A stretch of 11,407 nt of DNA from contig JAGWSE010000401.1 of NCBI GenBank assembly GCA_028869395.1, forward strand, positions 1 through 11,407, read 5' to 3'. Of this stretch, positions 1-6,541 are shown in pieces (the first letter of the stretch is position 1; the number at the start of each line of letters is the position of its first letter). Both the position numbers and the translations under genes were made by a program. The notes under the pieces were generated by a model that worked only from the letters and a program-made list of their open reading frames with translations, did no database searches and had not been told where the DNA came from. This stretch comes from Alphaproteobacteria bacterium. Lineage in GTDB: Bacteria > Pseudomonadota > Alphaproteobacteria > Caulobacterales > Caulobacteraceae.

Positions 1-254
1 CCGAGATCGCCGCCGGGGATCTGCAGAAGGCGCGCGAGGAGATGGGCGACGTGCTGTTCGTGGTGGCCAACCTCGCCCGCACGCTGGACGTGGACCCGGA
101 AGACGCGCTCCGGTCGACCAACGCCAAGTTCGGCCGCCGGTTCCGATATATCGAATCCCGCCTTGCGGAGCGCGGAAAGACGCCGGCGCAGTCCGACCTC
201 GCCGAGATGGACGCCCTCTGGGACGAGATTCGCGCCAAGGACAAGCACGGCTGA
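1..254 (+). CDS. mazG: Nucleoside triphosphate pyrophosphohydrolase MazG, C-terminal part (5' end outside window)
   Basis: MazG hydrolyses (d)NTPs to the monophosphate and pyrophosphate, cleaning the nucleotide pool in the cytosol. The open frame runs from the window edge (first full codon at base 3) to a TGA at 252-254, giving about 83 residues. The sequence EEMGDVLFVVANLAR holds the end of the family's metal-binding EExxE...ExxD motif (here E-M-G-D). It is followed by the NAKFGRRF segment and a C-terminal helix typical of the second MazG domain. Most of the protein, which is usually about 260-270 aa, lies upstream of the window. The ATG at 42 falls inside the conserved motif, so it is internal and not a start. 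The gene converges on hflX with a 34-nt gap, so it is transcribed separately from the minus-strand series. I am confident of the family; the exact nucleotide preference cannot be read from this fragment. Confidence 0.9.
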   Translation, partial: EIAAGDLQKAREEMGDVLFVVANLARTLDVDPEDALRSTNAKFGRRFRYIESRLAERGKTPAQSDLAEMDALWDEIRAKDKHG

Positions 255-281
255 TCCGCTGGAGAAGATTGCGGACCGGGC

Positions 282-297
282 GGCGGGCTCACCCGCC
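282..297. terminator. GC hairpin between convergent mazG and hflX
   Basis: There is a perfect 6-bp stem, GGCGGG (282-287) and CCCGCC (292-297), with a CTCA loop. It lies 28 nt after the mazG stop, and the hflX stop codon (289-291) sits in the loop. A strong hairpin between two convergent genes suggests a shared bidirectional terminator. Neither side carries a T-tract, so a standard intrinsic terminator is not shown. Confidence 0.3.
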
Positions 298-1605
298 CCT
301 GACCTGCGCCTGCGGGAACAGCTGCTCGAACTGGCCCAGCGCCTGAGGCGACAGGCTGACCTCCAGCCGGACGGAGCCATCGTGGGCGTCGTCGCGCTCG
401 ACCACCCGGCCGTGGCGATAAAGCCAGGCGATCGCAGCGCCCTCGCCCGCAGGCGCGAACACCTCGACCGGCGGTGACTCGTCGACCAGACCCGCCACGG
501 CGCGGAGCAGTTCATCGCACCCCTCCCCGCTCACGGCTGAGGCGAGGATGGCGGGTGGGTGAGCGCGCCGGGCGTCGCCTTGCAGCGCGGCCCTGGCCTC
601 GCCGTCCAGCAGGTCGATCTTGTTCCAGACCTCGAGGATGCGGCGTTCGTCCATGTCGATGCCGAGCTGTTCCAGGACCTGACGCACGTCCTCGGCCTCG
701 GCGGCGCTTTCGGGACTGGCGATGTCGCGGACGTGAAGGATCACGTCGGCCTCCCGCACCTCCTCGAGCGTGGCGCGGAAGGCCTCCACCAACTCGTGTG
801 GCAGGTCGGAGATGAAACCAACGGTGTCGGACAGGATCGCGGGCCTGCCGTCCGGCAGCTTCAGCGCCCGCAGCGTCGGATCGAGCGTTGCGAACAGGAG
901 ATTCTCGGCGAACACCTCCGCGCGCGTGAGGCGGTTGAACAGCGTCGACTTGCCGGCGTTGGTGTACCCCACCAGCGCCACCGTGGGATAAGGCACGCGC
1001 CGCCTCGCCGAGCGCTGGAGGGTGCGCGTGCGACGCACTTCGACCAGCTCCTTCTTGAGCTTGGTGATCTTCTCGGAGATCAGCCGACGGTCGGTCTCGA
1101 TCTGAGTCTCGCCGGGGCCGCCCATCACCCCGAAGCCGCCGCGCTGGCGCTCCAGGTGGGTCCAGGTGCGGACCAGCCGCGAGCGCTCGTAGGTCAGTCG
1201 CGCCAGCTCGACCTGCAGCCGGCCCTCCCGCGTGCGTGCGCGCCGCGCGAAGATCTCCAGGATCAGGCCGGTGCGGTCGATGACCTTGCAGTTCCAGGCC
1301 TTCTCCAGGTTGCGCTGCTGGACGGGGGTGAGCGCGTCGTCCACCACGGCGACGTCCGCCTCGGTCATGCGCACGAGATCGGCGATCTCGTCCACCTTTC
1401 CCTTGCCGAACAGGGTCGGGGGCGTGAGCCGGCGCAACGGCGCGATCACCGTCTCGCGGATCTCCAGGTCGAGCGCCTGAGCCAGGCCCACGGCCTCCTC
1501 CAGGCGCGCCTCTGCGTCCCGGGAGGACCCTTTGCCCTCGCGGTCCGGATGGATCACCAGGGCGCCCTGGACGGGCGCCTCACGGTCAATGAGTTTTGAG
1601 GTCAA
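289..1605 (-). CDS. hflX: Ribosome-associated GTPase HflX
   Basis: HflX is a cytosolic TRAFAC-class GTPase that binds the large ribosomal subunit and splits stalled ribosomes, notably after heat stress. The 438-aa product has the N-terminal HflX domain with the FGKGKVDE segment near residue 67. A glycine-rich coiled-coil region follows (GGFGVMGGPGETQIE, roughly residues 158-172). The G domain has G1 GYTNAGKST (213-221), G3 DTVGF (260-264), G4 NKID (328-331) and a SAVSGEG G5 box. The start is TTG at 1603-1605, overlapping the hfq stop as TTGA. It is preferred because the first downstream ATG is at about residue 80, inside the conserved N-terminal domain. The hfq-hflX pairing is conserved in many proteobacteria, and the overlap implies co-transcription and translational coupling. 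A C-terminal domain of about 60 residues follows the G domain, as usual. The length is normal for the family. Confidence 0.95.
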   Translation of the reverse strand: MTSKLIDREAPVQGALVIHPDREGKGSSRDAEARLEEAVGLAQALDLEIRETVIAPLRRLTPPTLFGKGKVDEIADLVRMTEADVAVVDDALTPVQQRNLEKAWNCKVIDRTGLILEIFARRARTREGRLQVELARLTYERSRLVRTWTHLERQRGGFGVMGGPGETQIETDRRLISEKITKLKKELVEVRRTRTLQRSARRRVPYPTVALVGYTNAGKSTLFNRLTRAEVFAENLLFATLDPTLRALKLPDGRPAILSDTVGFISDLPHELVEAFRATLEEVREADVILHVRDIASPESAAEAEDVRQVLEQLGIDMDERRILEVWNKIDLLDGEARAALQGDARRAHPPAILASAVSGEGCDELLRAVAGLVDESPPVEVFAPAGEGAAIAWLYRHGRVVERDDAHDGSVRLEVSLSPQALGQFEQLFPQAQVRGG

Positions 1606-1847
1606 TCGGTCTCGTCTTCGGCCGGCTCGTAGAGCTGCACAGGCTGGGCCGGCATGATGGTGGAGATGGCGTGCTTGTAGACGAGCTGGGATTGCCCGTC
1701 GCGGCGCAGCAGCACGCAGAAATTGTCGAACCAGCTCACCACGCCCTGCAGCTTCACGCCGTTGACCAGGAAGATGGTGAGCGGCGTCTTCGACTTCCGC
1801 ACGCTGTTCAGGAACGTGTCCTGAAGATTTTGTTTCTTGTCGCTCAT
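1602..1847 (-). CDS. hfq: RNA chaperone Hfq
   Basis: Hfq is a hexameric Sm-like ring protein that pairs small RNAs with mRNAs and affects their stability and translation. The 81-aa product is close to the short alphaproteobacterial form. The Sm1 core covers roughly residues 8-48, with NLQDTFLN at its start and WFDNFCVLLR at its end. The Sm2 signature YKHAIST is at 57-63. R17 and K18 lie at the rim position used for RNA annealing, and a short acidic tail (EPAEDETD) ends the protein. The start is ATG at 1845-1847, where family members begin (MSDKKQNLQ). An in-frame GTG at 1913 would add 22 residues unlike Hfq and is not used here. The possible Shine-Dalgarno AAGAGG lies about 12 nt upstream, which is rather far. 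The gene is 108 nt after dat and overlaps hflX by 4 nt. No C-terminal extension is present, unlike enterobacterial Hfq. Confidence 0.97.
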   Translation of the reverse strand: MSDKKQNLQDTFLNSVRKSKTPLTIFLVNGVKLQGVVSWFDNFCVLLRRDGQSQLVYKHAISTIMPAQPVQLYEPAEDETD

Positions 1848-1955
1848 CGGCTTGAACCGCCTCTTTTCATTCTCAGACGAGCGGCCAGCCGCCGCCCACA
1901 CACGCAAAGTCACGCTAGACCGGGAGTCGGGACGCCCGCAACCAGACGCTGTCCG
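1848..1955 (-). promoter_or_regulatory. hfq leader and candidate promoter region
   Basis: This 108-nt gap between dat and hfq is long for the series and is the best place for an hfq promoter. The best pair I see on the minus strand is TTGCGG (1936-1941) and TCTAGC (1914-1919) with a 16-nt spacer. Each matches only 3 of 6 sigma-70 consensus bases, so it is weak. The leader also holds a short GC hairpin at 1881-1892 (GCGG/CCGC with a 4-nt loop). It also holds an 8-codon reading frame, MKRGGSSR, at 1844-1870, whose TGA overlaps the hfq ATG. Confidence 0.3.
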
Positions 1956-2819
1956 CTAGAGGGCGGTCGCCTTGGCGCGCTCGATATAGAGGCGACGGAG
2001 CCTCGTCGCCAGCGGTCCCGGCCGGCCTTCGCCGATCGGCTTGCCGTCGACCGAGACGACGGGCAGCACCAGGCTGCCGGCGCCGGTGATGAAGGCCTCC
2101 CGCGCGGCCAGGGCATCGGACGGCGTGAATGGCCGCTCGTCGACCTCCAGGCCTTCCTCGCGCATCACATCCAGAAGGGTGAGGCGGGTAACGCCGCGCA
2201 GGATGTTGGCGTTGGTGTCGCGCGTCCGCAGCCGACCCTCGGCGTCGACGATCCAGGCGTTGGAGGAGCCGCCCTCGGTGATGAAGCCCAGCTCGTCGAC
2301 GAACCACGCCTCCACCGCACCCGCCTCGCGCGCCTTCTGCTTGGCGAGCACGTTGGGGAGCAGGCCCACCGTCTTGATGTCGCAGCGGCCCCAGCGGTTC
2401 TCCGGCGTGGTGATGACGCCCACACCCTTCGCGGCGCGGGCTTCGGAGGCTGCGCGATCGACGGCGCTCACCGTGATCACCACGGACGGCGGCGTCGGTG
2501 TCTTCGGGAACGGATGATCGCGCGGGGCTACGCCGCGGCTCACCTGCAGATAGACCAGGCCTTCGGACACGCGGTTGCGGCGTACGGCCTCCTTGAGCAC
2601 CAGCGTCAACGCCCGGCGGCTCATGGGCATCGCGATGGCGATCTCGCCCAGGCTGCGCTCCAGGCGAGCGAAGTGGCCTTCCGGATCAGCGAGCTTGCCG
2701 CCGAACAGGGCCCAGACCTCGTAAACCGCGTCGGCGAACTGATAGCCGCGATCCTCGATGGAGACGCAGGCGTCGCTTTGCGGGACGAAGCGGCCGTTGA
2801 CGTAGGCGATCCGGCCCAT
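1956..2819 (-). CDS. dat: D-amino-acid transaminase (PLP fold type IV)
   Basis: This enzyme transfers amino groups between D-amino acids and 2-oxo acids with pyridoxal phosphate, typically D-alanine plus 2-oxoglutarate giving pyruvate plus D-glutamate. It therefore touches peptidoglycan precursor supply in the cytosol. The 287-aa length fits the family (about 280-290). The fold-type IV marks are DRGYQFADAVYEV (23-35), the PLP lysine K149 in RCDIKTVGLLPNVLAKQ, and E182 in TEGGSSNAW. RGVAPRDH (95-102) matches the R-x-H pair that binds the substrate carboxylate in Bacillus D-amino-acid transaminase. This favours a D-specific enzyme over a branched-chain aminotransferase (IlvE) or 4-amino-4-deoxychorismate lyase (PabC). 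The ATG overlaps the ntrX stop as TGATG, and GAGGAGG about 9 nt upstream inside ntrX is a good Shine-Dalgarno. The gene is therefore probably translated together with ntrX. Confidence 0.88.
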   Translation of the reverse strand: MGRIAYVNGRFVPQSDACVSIEDRGYQFADAVYEVWALFGGKLADPEGHFARLERSLGEIAIAMPMSRRALTLVLKEAVRRNRVSEGLVYLQVSRGVAPRDHPFPKTPTPPSVVITVSAVDRAASEARAAKGVGVITTPENRWGRCDIKTVGLLPNVLAKQKAREAGAVEAWFVDELGFITEGGSSNAWIVDAEGRLRTRDTNANILRGVTRLTLLDVMREEGLEVDERPFTPSDALAAREAFITGAGSLVLPVVSVDGKPIGEGRPGPLATRLRRLYIERAKATAL

Positions 2820-4213
2820 CAGCCCACCGCCTCCTCTTCCATCTGCCGCGCCCCGGAAAGCCCCAGCGACTTCAGCTTGCGGTGCAGCGCCGAGCGCTCC
2901 ATGCCGATGAAGGCGGCGGTGCGCGAGATGTTGCCGGAGAAGCGCAGCATCTGGGCGTTCAGGTACTCGCGCTCGAAGACCTCGCGCGCCTCACGCAGCG
3001 GCAGCGAGATAATCCGCTCCGCCCCCAGGCTCGTGGATTGCTCCGAGACGGTGGCTTCCGCCGGCAGCATGTCCGAGGTGATGGAATCGGAGGCCGCGCC
3101 GGGCGCCAGGATCAGGATGCGCTCCACATTGTTGCGCAGCTGGCGCAGGTTGCCGGGCCAGGCGCGAACCTGCAGGGCCGCCATGGCGTCATCGGCCAGT
3201 CGGCGCCTGGGCATGCCCGTGGCGTCGCAGATGCGGTCGATGAAGTAGTTCACCAGTTCGGGGATGTCCTCGCGCCGCTCGGAAAGCCCCGGCACATTCA
3301 CCGGCACCACGTTGAGACGATGGAACAGGTCCTCGCGGAAGCGGCCGGCGGCGATCTCCTCGCGCAGGTCGCGGGACGTGGACGAGATCACCCGCACGTC
3401 CACCTGCACGTCGGCCGTGCCCCCTACCCGCCGGAAGCGTTGCTCGACCAGCACCCGCAGGATGCGACTCTGGGTGTCGCGGGGCATGTCGGCGACCTTG
3501 TCGAGGTAAAGCGTGCCGCCGTGGGCGCGCTCGAACACCCCGATCTTGGCGGGGCGACCGCTCTCGCCTTCCTCACCGAACAGCTCGATGTCGATCCGCT
3601 CCGGCGTCATCCCGGCGGCCGAGAGGACGACGAACTCGTTGCGTGTCCGATGACCGGCGGTGTGGATCAGCCGCGCGACTGTCTCCTTTCCCGACCCCGG
3701 CGGACCGCTGATCAGGACCCGGCTATTGGCCCCGGCGAGCTTGGCGACGACATTGCGCAACTGCTGGGCGGCCAGGGACTTGCCGACCAGGCCATCCGGC
3801 GTCAGGGCCTGGGCGCGCAGCCGGCGGTTCTCGCGCTTGAGGCTCGTGGCCTCCAGCGCCCGCTCCACGATCAGCAGCAGCCGGTCGGACTTGAAGGGCT
3901 TCTCCAGGAAGTCGTAGGCGCCGCGCTTGATGGCGCTCACGGCGGTTTCGATATTGCCGTGGCCGGAGATCATGATCACCGGCAGATCGGCGTCGAGCGT
4001 CTTGACGAGGTCGAGCAGCTCCAGCCCGTCCATGCCGCCGCCCGCCATCCAGATATCCAGGATCAGCAGGGCCGGCTTGCGGGCGCGGATCGCCGCCAGC
4101 GCGGACTCCGAGTCGTTGGCTGTGCGCACCGCATAGCCCTCGTCACCGAGGATGCCGGCCACAAGGTCGCGGATATCGGCCTCGTCGTCGACCACAAGGA
4201 CATCAGACGCCAT
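2819..4213 (-). CDS. ntrX: Response regulator NtrX (sigma-54-activator-like, lacks GAFTGA)
   Basis: NtrX is the DNA-binding partner of the kinase NtrY. In alphaproteobacteria the pair has been linked to nitrogen metabolism, redox/low-oxygen responses and envelope processes. The 464-aa protein has a receiver domain (about 1-120; D9, D10, phospho-acceptor D53, S83, K105), an AAA+ domain (about 140-365) and a C-terminal Fis-type helix-turn-helix (about 420-455, SGNISRTAAFIGMERSALHRKL). Walker A is GPPGSGKE (170-177), and the arginine-finger region reads GRFREDLFHRLN. Two features are unusual. Between ELFG (210-213) and the Walker B strand there is no GAFTGA loop. Walker B reads LYLDKVADMP, with K239 where the catalytic Glu is expected; the codon AAG at 3497-3499 is clear. 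The loop loss is usual for NtrX, but the Lys suggests weak or absent ATP hydrolysis. The start ATG follows ntrY by 9 nt, and AAGGTG at the ntrY stop serves as Shine-Dalgarno. Confidence 0.95.
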   Translation of the reverse strand: MASDVLVVDDEADIRDLVAGILGDEGYAVRTANDSESALAAIRARKPALLILDIWMAGGGMDGLELLDLVKTLDADLPVIMISGHGNIETAVSAIKRGAYDFLEKPFKSDRLLLIVERALEATSLKRENRRLRAQALTPDGLVGKSLAAQQLRNVVAKLAGANSRVLISGPPGSGKETVARLIHTAGHRTRNEFVVLSAAGMTPERIDIELFGEEGESGRPAKIGVFERAHGGTLYLDKVADMPRDTQSRILRVLVEQRFRRVGGTADVQVDVRVISSTSRDLREEIAAGRFREDLFHRLNVVPVNVPGLSERREDIPELVNYFIDRICDATGMPRRRLADDAMAALQVRAWPGNLRQLRNNVERILILAPGAASDSITSDMLPAEATVSEQSTSLGAERIISLPLREAREVFEREYLNAQMLRFSGNISRTAAFIGMERSALHRKLKSLGLSGARQMEEEAVG

Positions 4214-4222
4214 CGATCACCT

Positions 4223-6448
4223 TCATGCGGTCACGGATTGCGGCGTGGACTTGCGGTCCAGGCGCGCCGCGGGGGGAAGTTTCAGGATCGCCAGGGCGCC
4301 CGAGCTGTGACGGGCGTCGGCGAGCATCAGCTCGCCGCCATGGTCCTCCAGGATTCGCTTGACGATGGCGAGGCCCAGGCCGGTGCCCTTCTCGCGCGTC
4401 GTCACATAGGGCTCCGTCAACCGGTCGCGGTCCTTGGACGGCAGGCCCACGCCATTGTCCTCGACCTCGAAGGTCACGCCCGCCTCGTCGGCGATCAATC
4501 GGGCGCGGATGGCGCCCTCCAGCTTCGGTTGGCCGGCCATGCGCGCGCCCACGGCCTCGGCGGCGTTCTTCAGCACGTTGCCCAGGGCCTGCGCGAGCAT
4601 CCGCTCGTCGGCCAGCACCTGGACATGCGGGACCGGCTCCTCCAGCTCGACGGAGATGTCGGGGCTGGCGACCCGCTGGGCGAAGACGGCGGCGCGCAGC
4701 AACTCGGCGGCGTCGTGCTCGGCGAACTTCGGCGCCGGCATCCGCGCGAAGGCGGAGAATTCGTCGACCATCCGCCCGATGTCGCCAACCTGCCGCACGA
4801 TGGTGTCCGTGCAGCGGTCGAACACCTCGATGTCAGCCTCGGGCACGTCGCGGCGGAACTTCTTGCGCAGCCGCTCGGCCGAGAGCTGGATCGGCGTGAG
4901 CGGGTTCTTGATCTCGTGGGCGATGCGTCGGGCCACGTCGCGCCAGGCGGCGTTGCGCTGCGCGGCCACGAGACGGGTGATGTCGTCGAAGGTCAGAACG
5001 AGCCCGGCCTCGGAGCGGCTCGCCCGAACCCGCAGGCGGCGCGATTCGCGGCCGCGGATCACGTCCATCTCCGCCTCGCCTTCGCCGGTCTGACCCGCCT
5101 TGCGCACCACCTCGGCGAATTCAGGCGCGACGTCGGAAAGCTTGCGGCCGCGGCCGTGGTCGCCCGATAGGGCCAGGAGCTGTGTGGCCGAGCTGTTCGC
5201 GGCGGAGATGCGGCCCTGGGCGTCGAGTCCCACCACCCCGGCGCTGACGCCCGCCAGCACCGTCTCGATGAATTGTCGCCGCTCCTCGGCCTCTTCGCTG
5301 GCGCGCCGCAGCGCCTCCTGCTGGGCCTGCAGGTCGTGCGTCATGCTGTTGAAGGCGCGCGACAGCACCGCGATTTCTTCCGGATCGCTCTCGGCGTCCA
5401 CGCGGGCGGAAAGGTCGCCCCCGGCCACGCGGCCCGCGGCCTGCACCAGCCTCGCCACCGGCGCTGAAATGGCGTTGGCGGACCAAAGGCCAAGCCAGAC
5501 GGCGCCCACGAGCACAAGCAGCGCCGTCTCGGCGTAGGAGAGCGCGAAGATGGTCTGGATCCGCTGCCGGTTCTGCGCCGCCTCGCGATAGGAGACGAGC
5601 GAGGCCTCGGCGTCGCGGAGGTGCGCGATGGTGCCCCGCTCGAGCGGCCGCACGACGTAGAGGTAGGCGTCGGGATAGGCGCGCAGCCGGAACACCGCGC
5701 GGATCAGGTCGGTGTTGTCGAAGTCGGGGACCGAGATGTCGCCCTCGTCGGCGACCTTGAAGCTCTTCTCGGGCGGGACGACGAAAGGCGGCGCATCGGC
5801 CGCCTCGGCGCGGGCCAGCACCCGCCCCTCACGGTCGATGACGTAGGCCGCGGGGAAGGAGTGCAGCGTCGCGAGCTCGCTCAGGAAGTGGGAGAAGGAA
5901 ATCGGCGCGGTGGCCAAGGCCGGTGCGGCGCGGTTCACGTCGGCGGCCATCGGCTGGATATGGTCGCTCAGATACTGCTGCTGGTCCTGGACGTAAGTGC
6001 GCAGCACGGTTGCGGAATTCTCCACCACGGTCTGCACGCGCTCGCTGAACCAATTCTCCACCCCGCGGCTCACCAGGACCCCGTAGAACAGCGCCACCAC
6101 CACAGCCGGGGCGACCGCGGCGACGGCGAACAGGGTGACGAATCGCAGATGCAGCCTCGCCCCCGCGTCGCTCTCGCGCGCCCGCAGGAGAGCGGCGAAG
6201 CGCAGGGCCACGATCGTGGTCAGCGCCAGGATCAGGATGAGATTGAAGGACAGGACAGTGAGGATCAGCTCGCTTGCCGGACCGATCGGTCCGGTCGCGG
6301 GCGGAGAGGCCGCCAGCAGGATCGCGATGCCCGTGAGCGCCGCGGCCAGGCCATAGCCGCAGCCCAGCACAACCCGGGAATTCACCCAGCGGCGTAGCCG
6401 ATCGGCCACGGACCCGCCGCCGGGGATGTACTGGCTCAGCGAAACCAT
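4223..6448 (-). CDS. ntrY: Membrane sensor histidine kinase NtrY
   Basis: NtrY is the inner-membrane sensor that phosphorylates NtrX. Using the ATG at 6446-6448 the product is 741 aa. Three hydrophobic helices come first (about 26-47, 60-83 and 102-126). An extracytoplasmic sensor region of about 170 residues follows, then a fourth helix (about 298-325). Next are HAMP (from SANAISAPVARLV), PAS (FIETVLAGVSAGVVGLD onward) and HisKA with phospho-acceptor H511 in RRIAHEIKNPLTP. The ATPase domain has an N box (NVLKNAAEA), DNGVGLP, and GTGLGLAIVKRILEDHGG. All catalytic motifs are intact. The start is uncertain. A GTG at 6506-6508 would add 20 residues, and the ATG is preceded by a C-rich stretch with no Shine-Dalgarno. 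I prefer the ATG because the added residues (MRRGNIPVEFGAQSLRLPPH) look like translated leader, not a conserved domain. The 93-nt gap after ntrC may hold a separate promoter for ntrYX. Confidence 0.93.
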   Translation of the reverse strand: MVSLSQYIPGGGSVADRLRRWVNSRVVLGCGYGLAAALTGIAILLAASPPATGPIGPASELILTVLSFNLILILALTTIVALRFAALLRARESDAGARLHLRFVTLFAVAAVAPAVVVALFYGVLVSRGVENWFSERVQTVVENSATVLRTYVQDQQQYLSDHIQPMAADVNRAAPALATAPISFSHFLSELATLHSFPAAYVIDREGRVLARAEAADAPPFVVPPEKSFKVADEGDISVPDFDNTDLIRAVFRLRAYPDAYLYVVRPLERGTIAHLRDAEASLVSYREAAQNRQRIQTIFALSYAETALLVLVGAVWLGLWSANAISAPVARLVQAAGRVAGGDLSARVDAESDPEEIAVLSRAFNSMTHDLQAQQEALRRASEEAEERRQFIETVLAGVSAGVVGLDAQGRISAANSSATQLLALSGDHGRGRKLSDVAPEFAEVVRKAGQTGEGEAEMDVIRGRESRRLRVRASRSEAGLVLTFDDITRLVAAQRNAAWRDVARRIAHEIKNPLTPIQLSAERLRKKFRRDVPEADIEVFDRCTDTIVRQVGDIGRMVDEFSAFARMPAPKFAEHDAAELLRAAVFAQRVASPDISVELEEPVPHVQVLADERMLAQALGNVLKNAAEAVGARMAGQPKLEGAIRARLIADEAGVTFEVEDNGVGLPSKDRDRLTEPYVTTREKGTGLGLAIVKRILEDHGGELMLADARHSSGALAILKLPPAARLDRKSTPQSVTA

Positions 6449-6541
6449 GTGAGGGGGGAGCCTAAGGGACTGTGCTCCAAACTCAACAGGGATGTTGCCG
6501 CGACGCACGATCTCGGGCGCAGAATTCGGCGGCCTGGCGTC

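Noticed and set aside
559..1599. 346-codon plus-strand open frame opposite hflX
   Set aside because: It is a mirror of the HflX coding frame, without domain signatures or a ribosome site.
1848..1913. Longer Hfq starting at the GTG at 1913
   Set aside because: The extra 22 residues do not resemble Hfq N-termini, which start at MSxxKxQNLQ in this group, and the GTG has no convincing ribosome site.
1931..1945. Possible terminator after dat (CGGG/CCCG short hairpin)
   Set aside because: The stem is only 4 bp with a 3-nt loop and no T-tract, so it is too weak to call.
2882..5170. 762-codon open frame on the plus strand, antisense to ntrX and ntrY
   Set aside because: It lies opposite two clearly conserved genes. 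Its translation is a low-complexity mix rich in His, Arg, Gly, Gln and Asp with no domain, which is the usual mirror frame of GC-rich genes.
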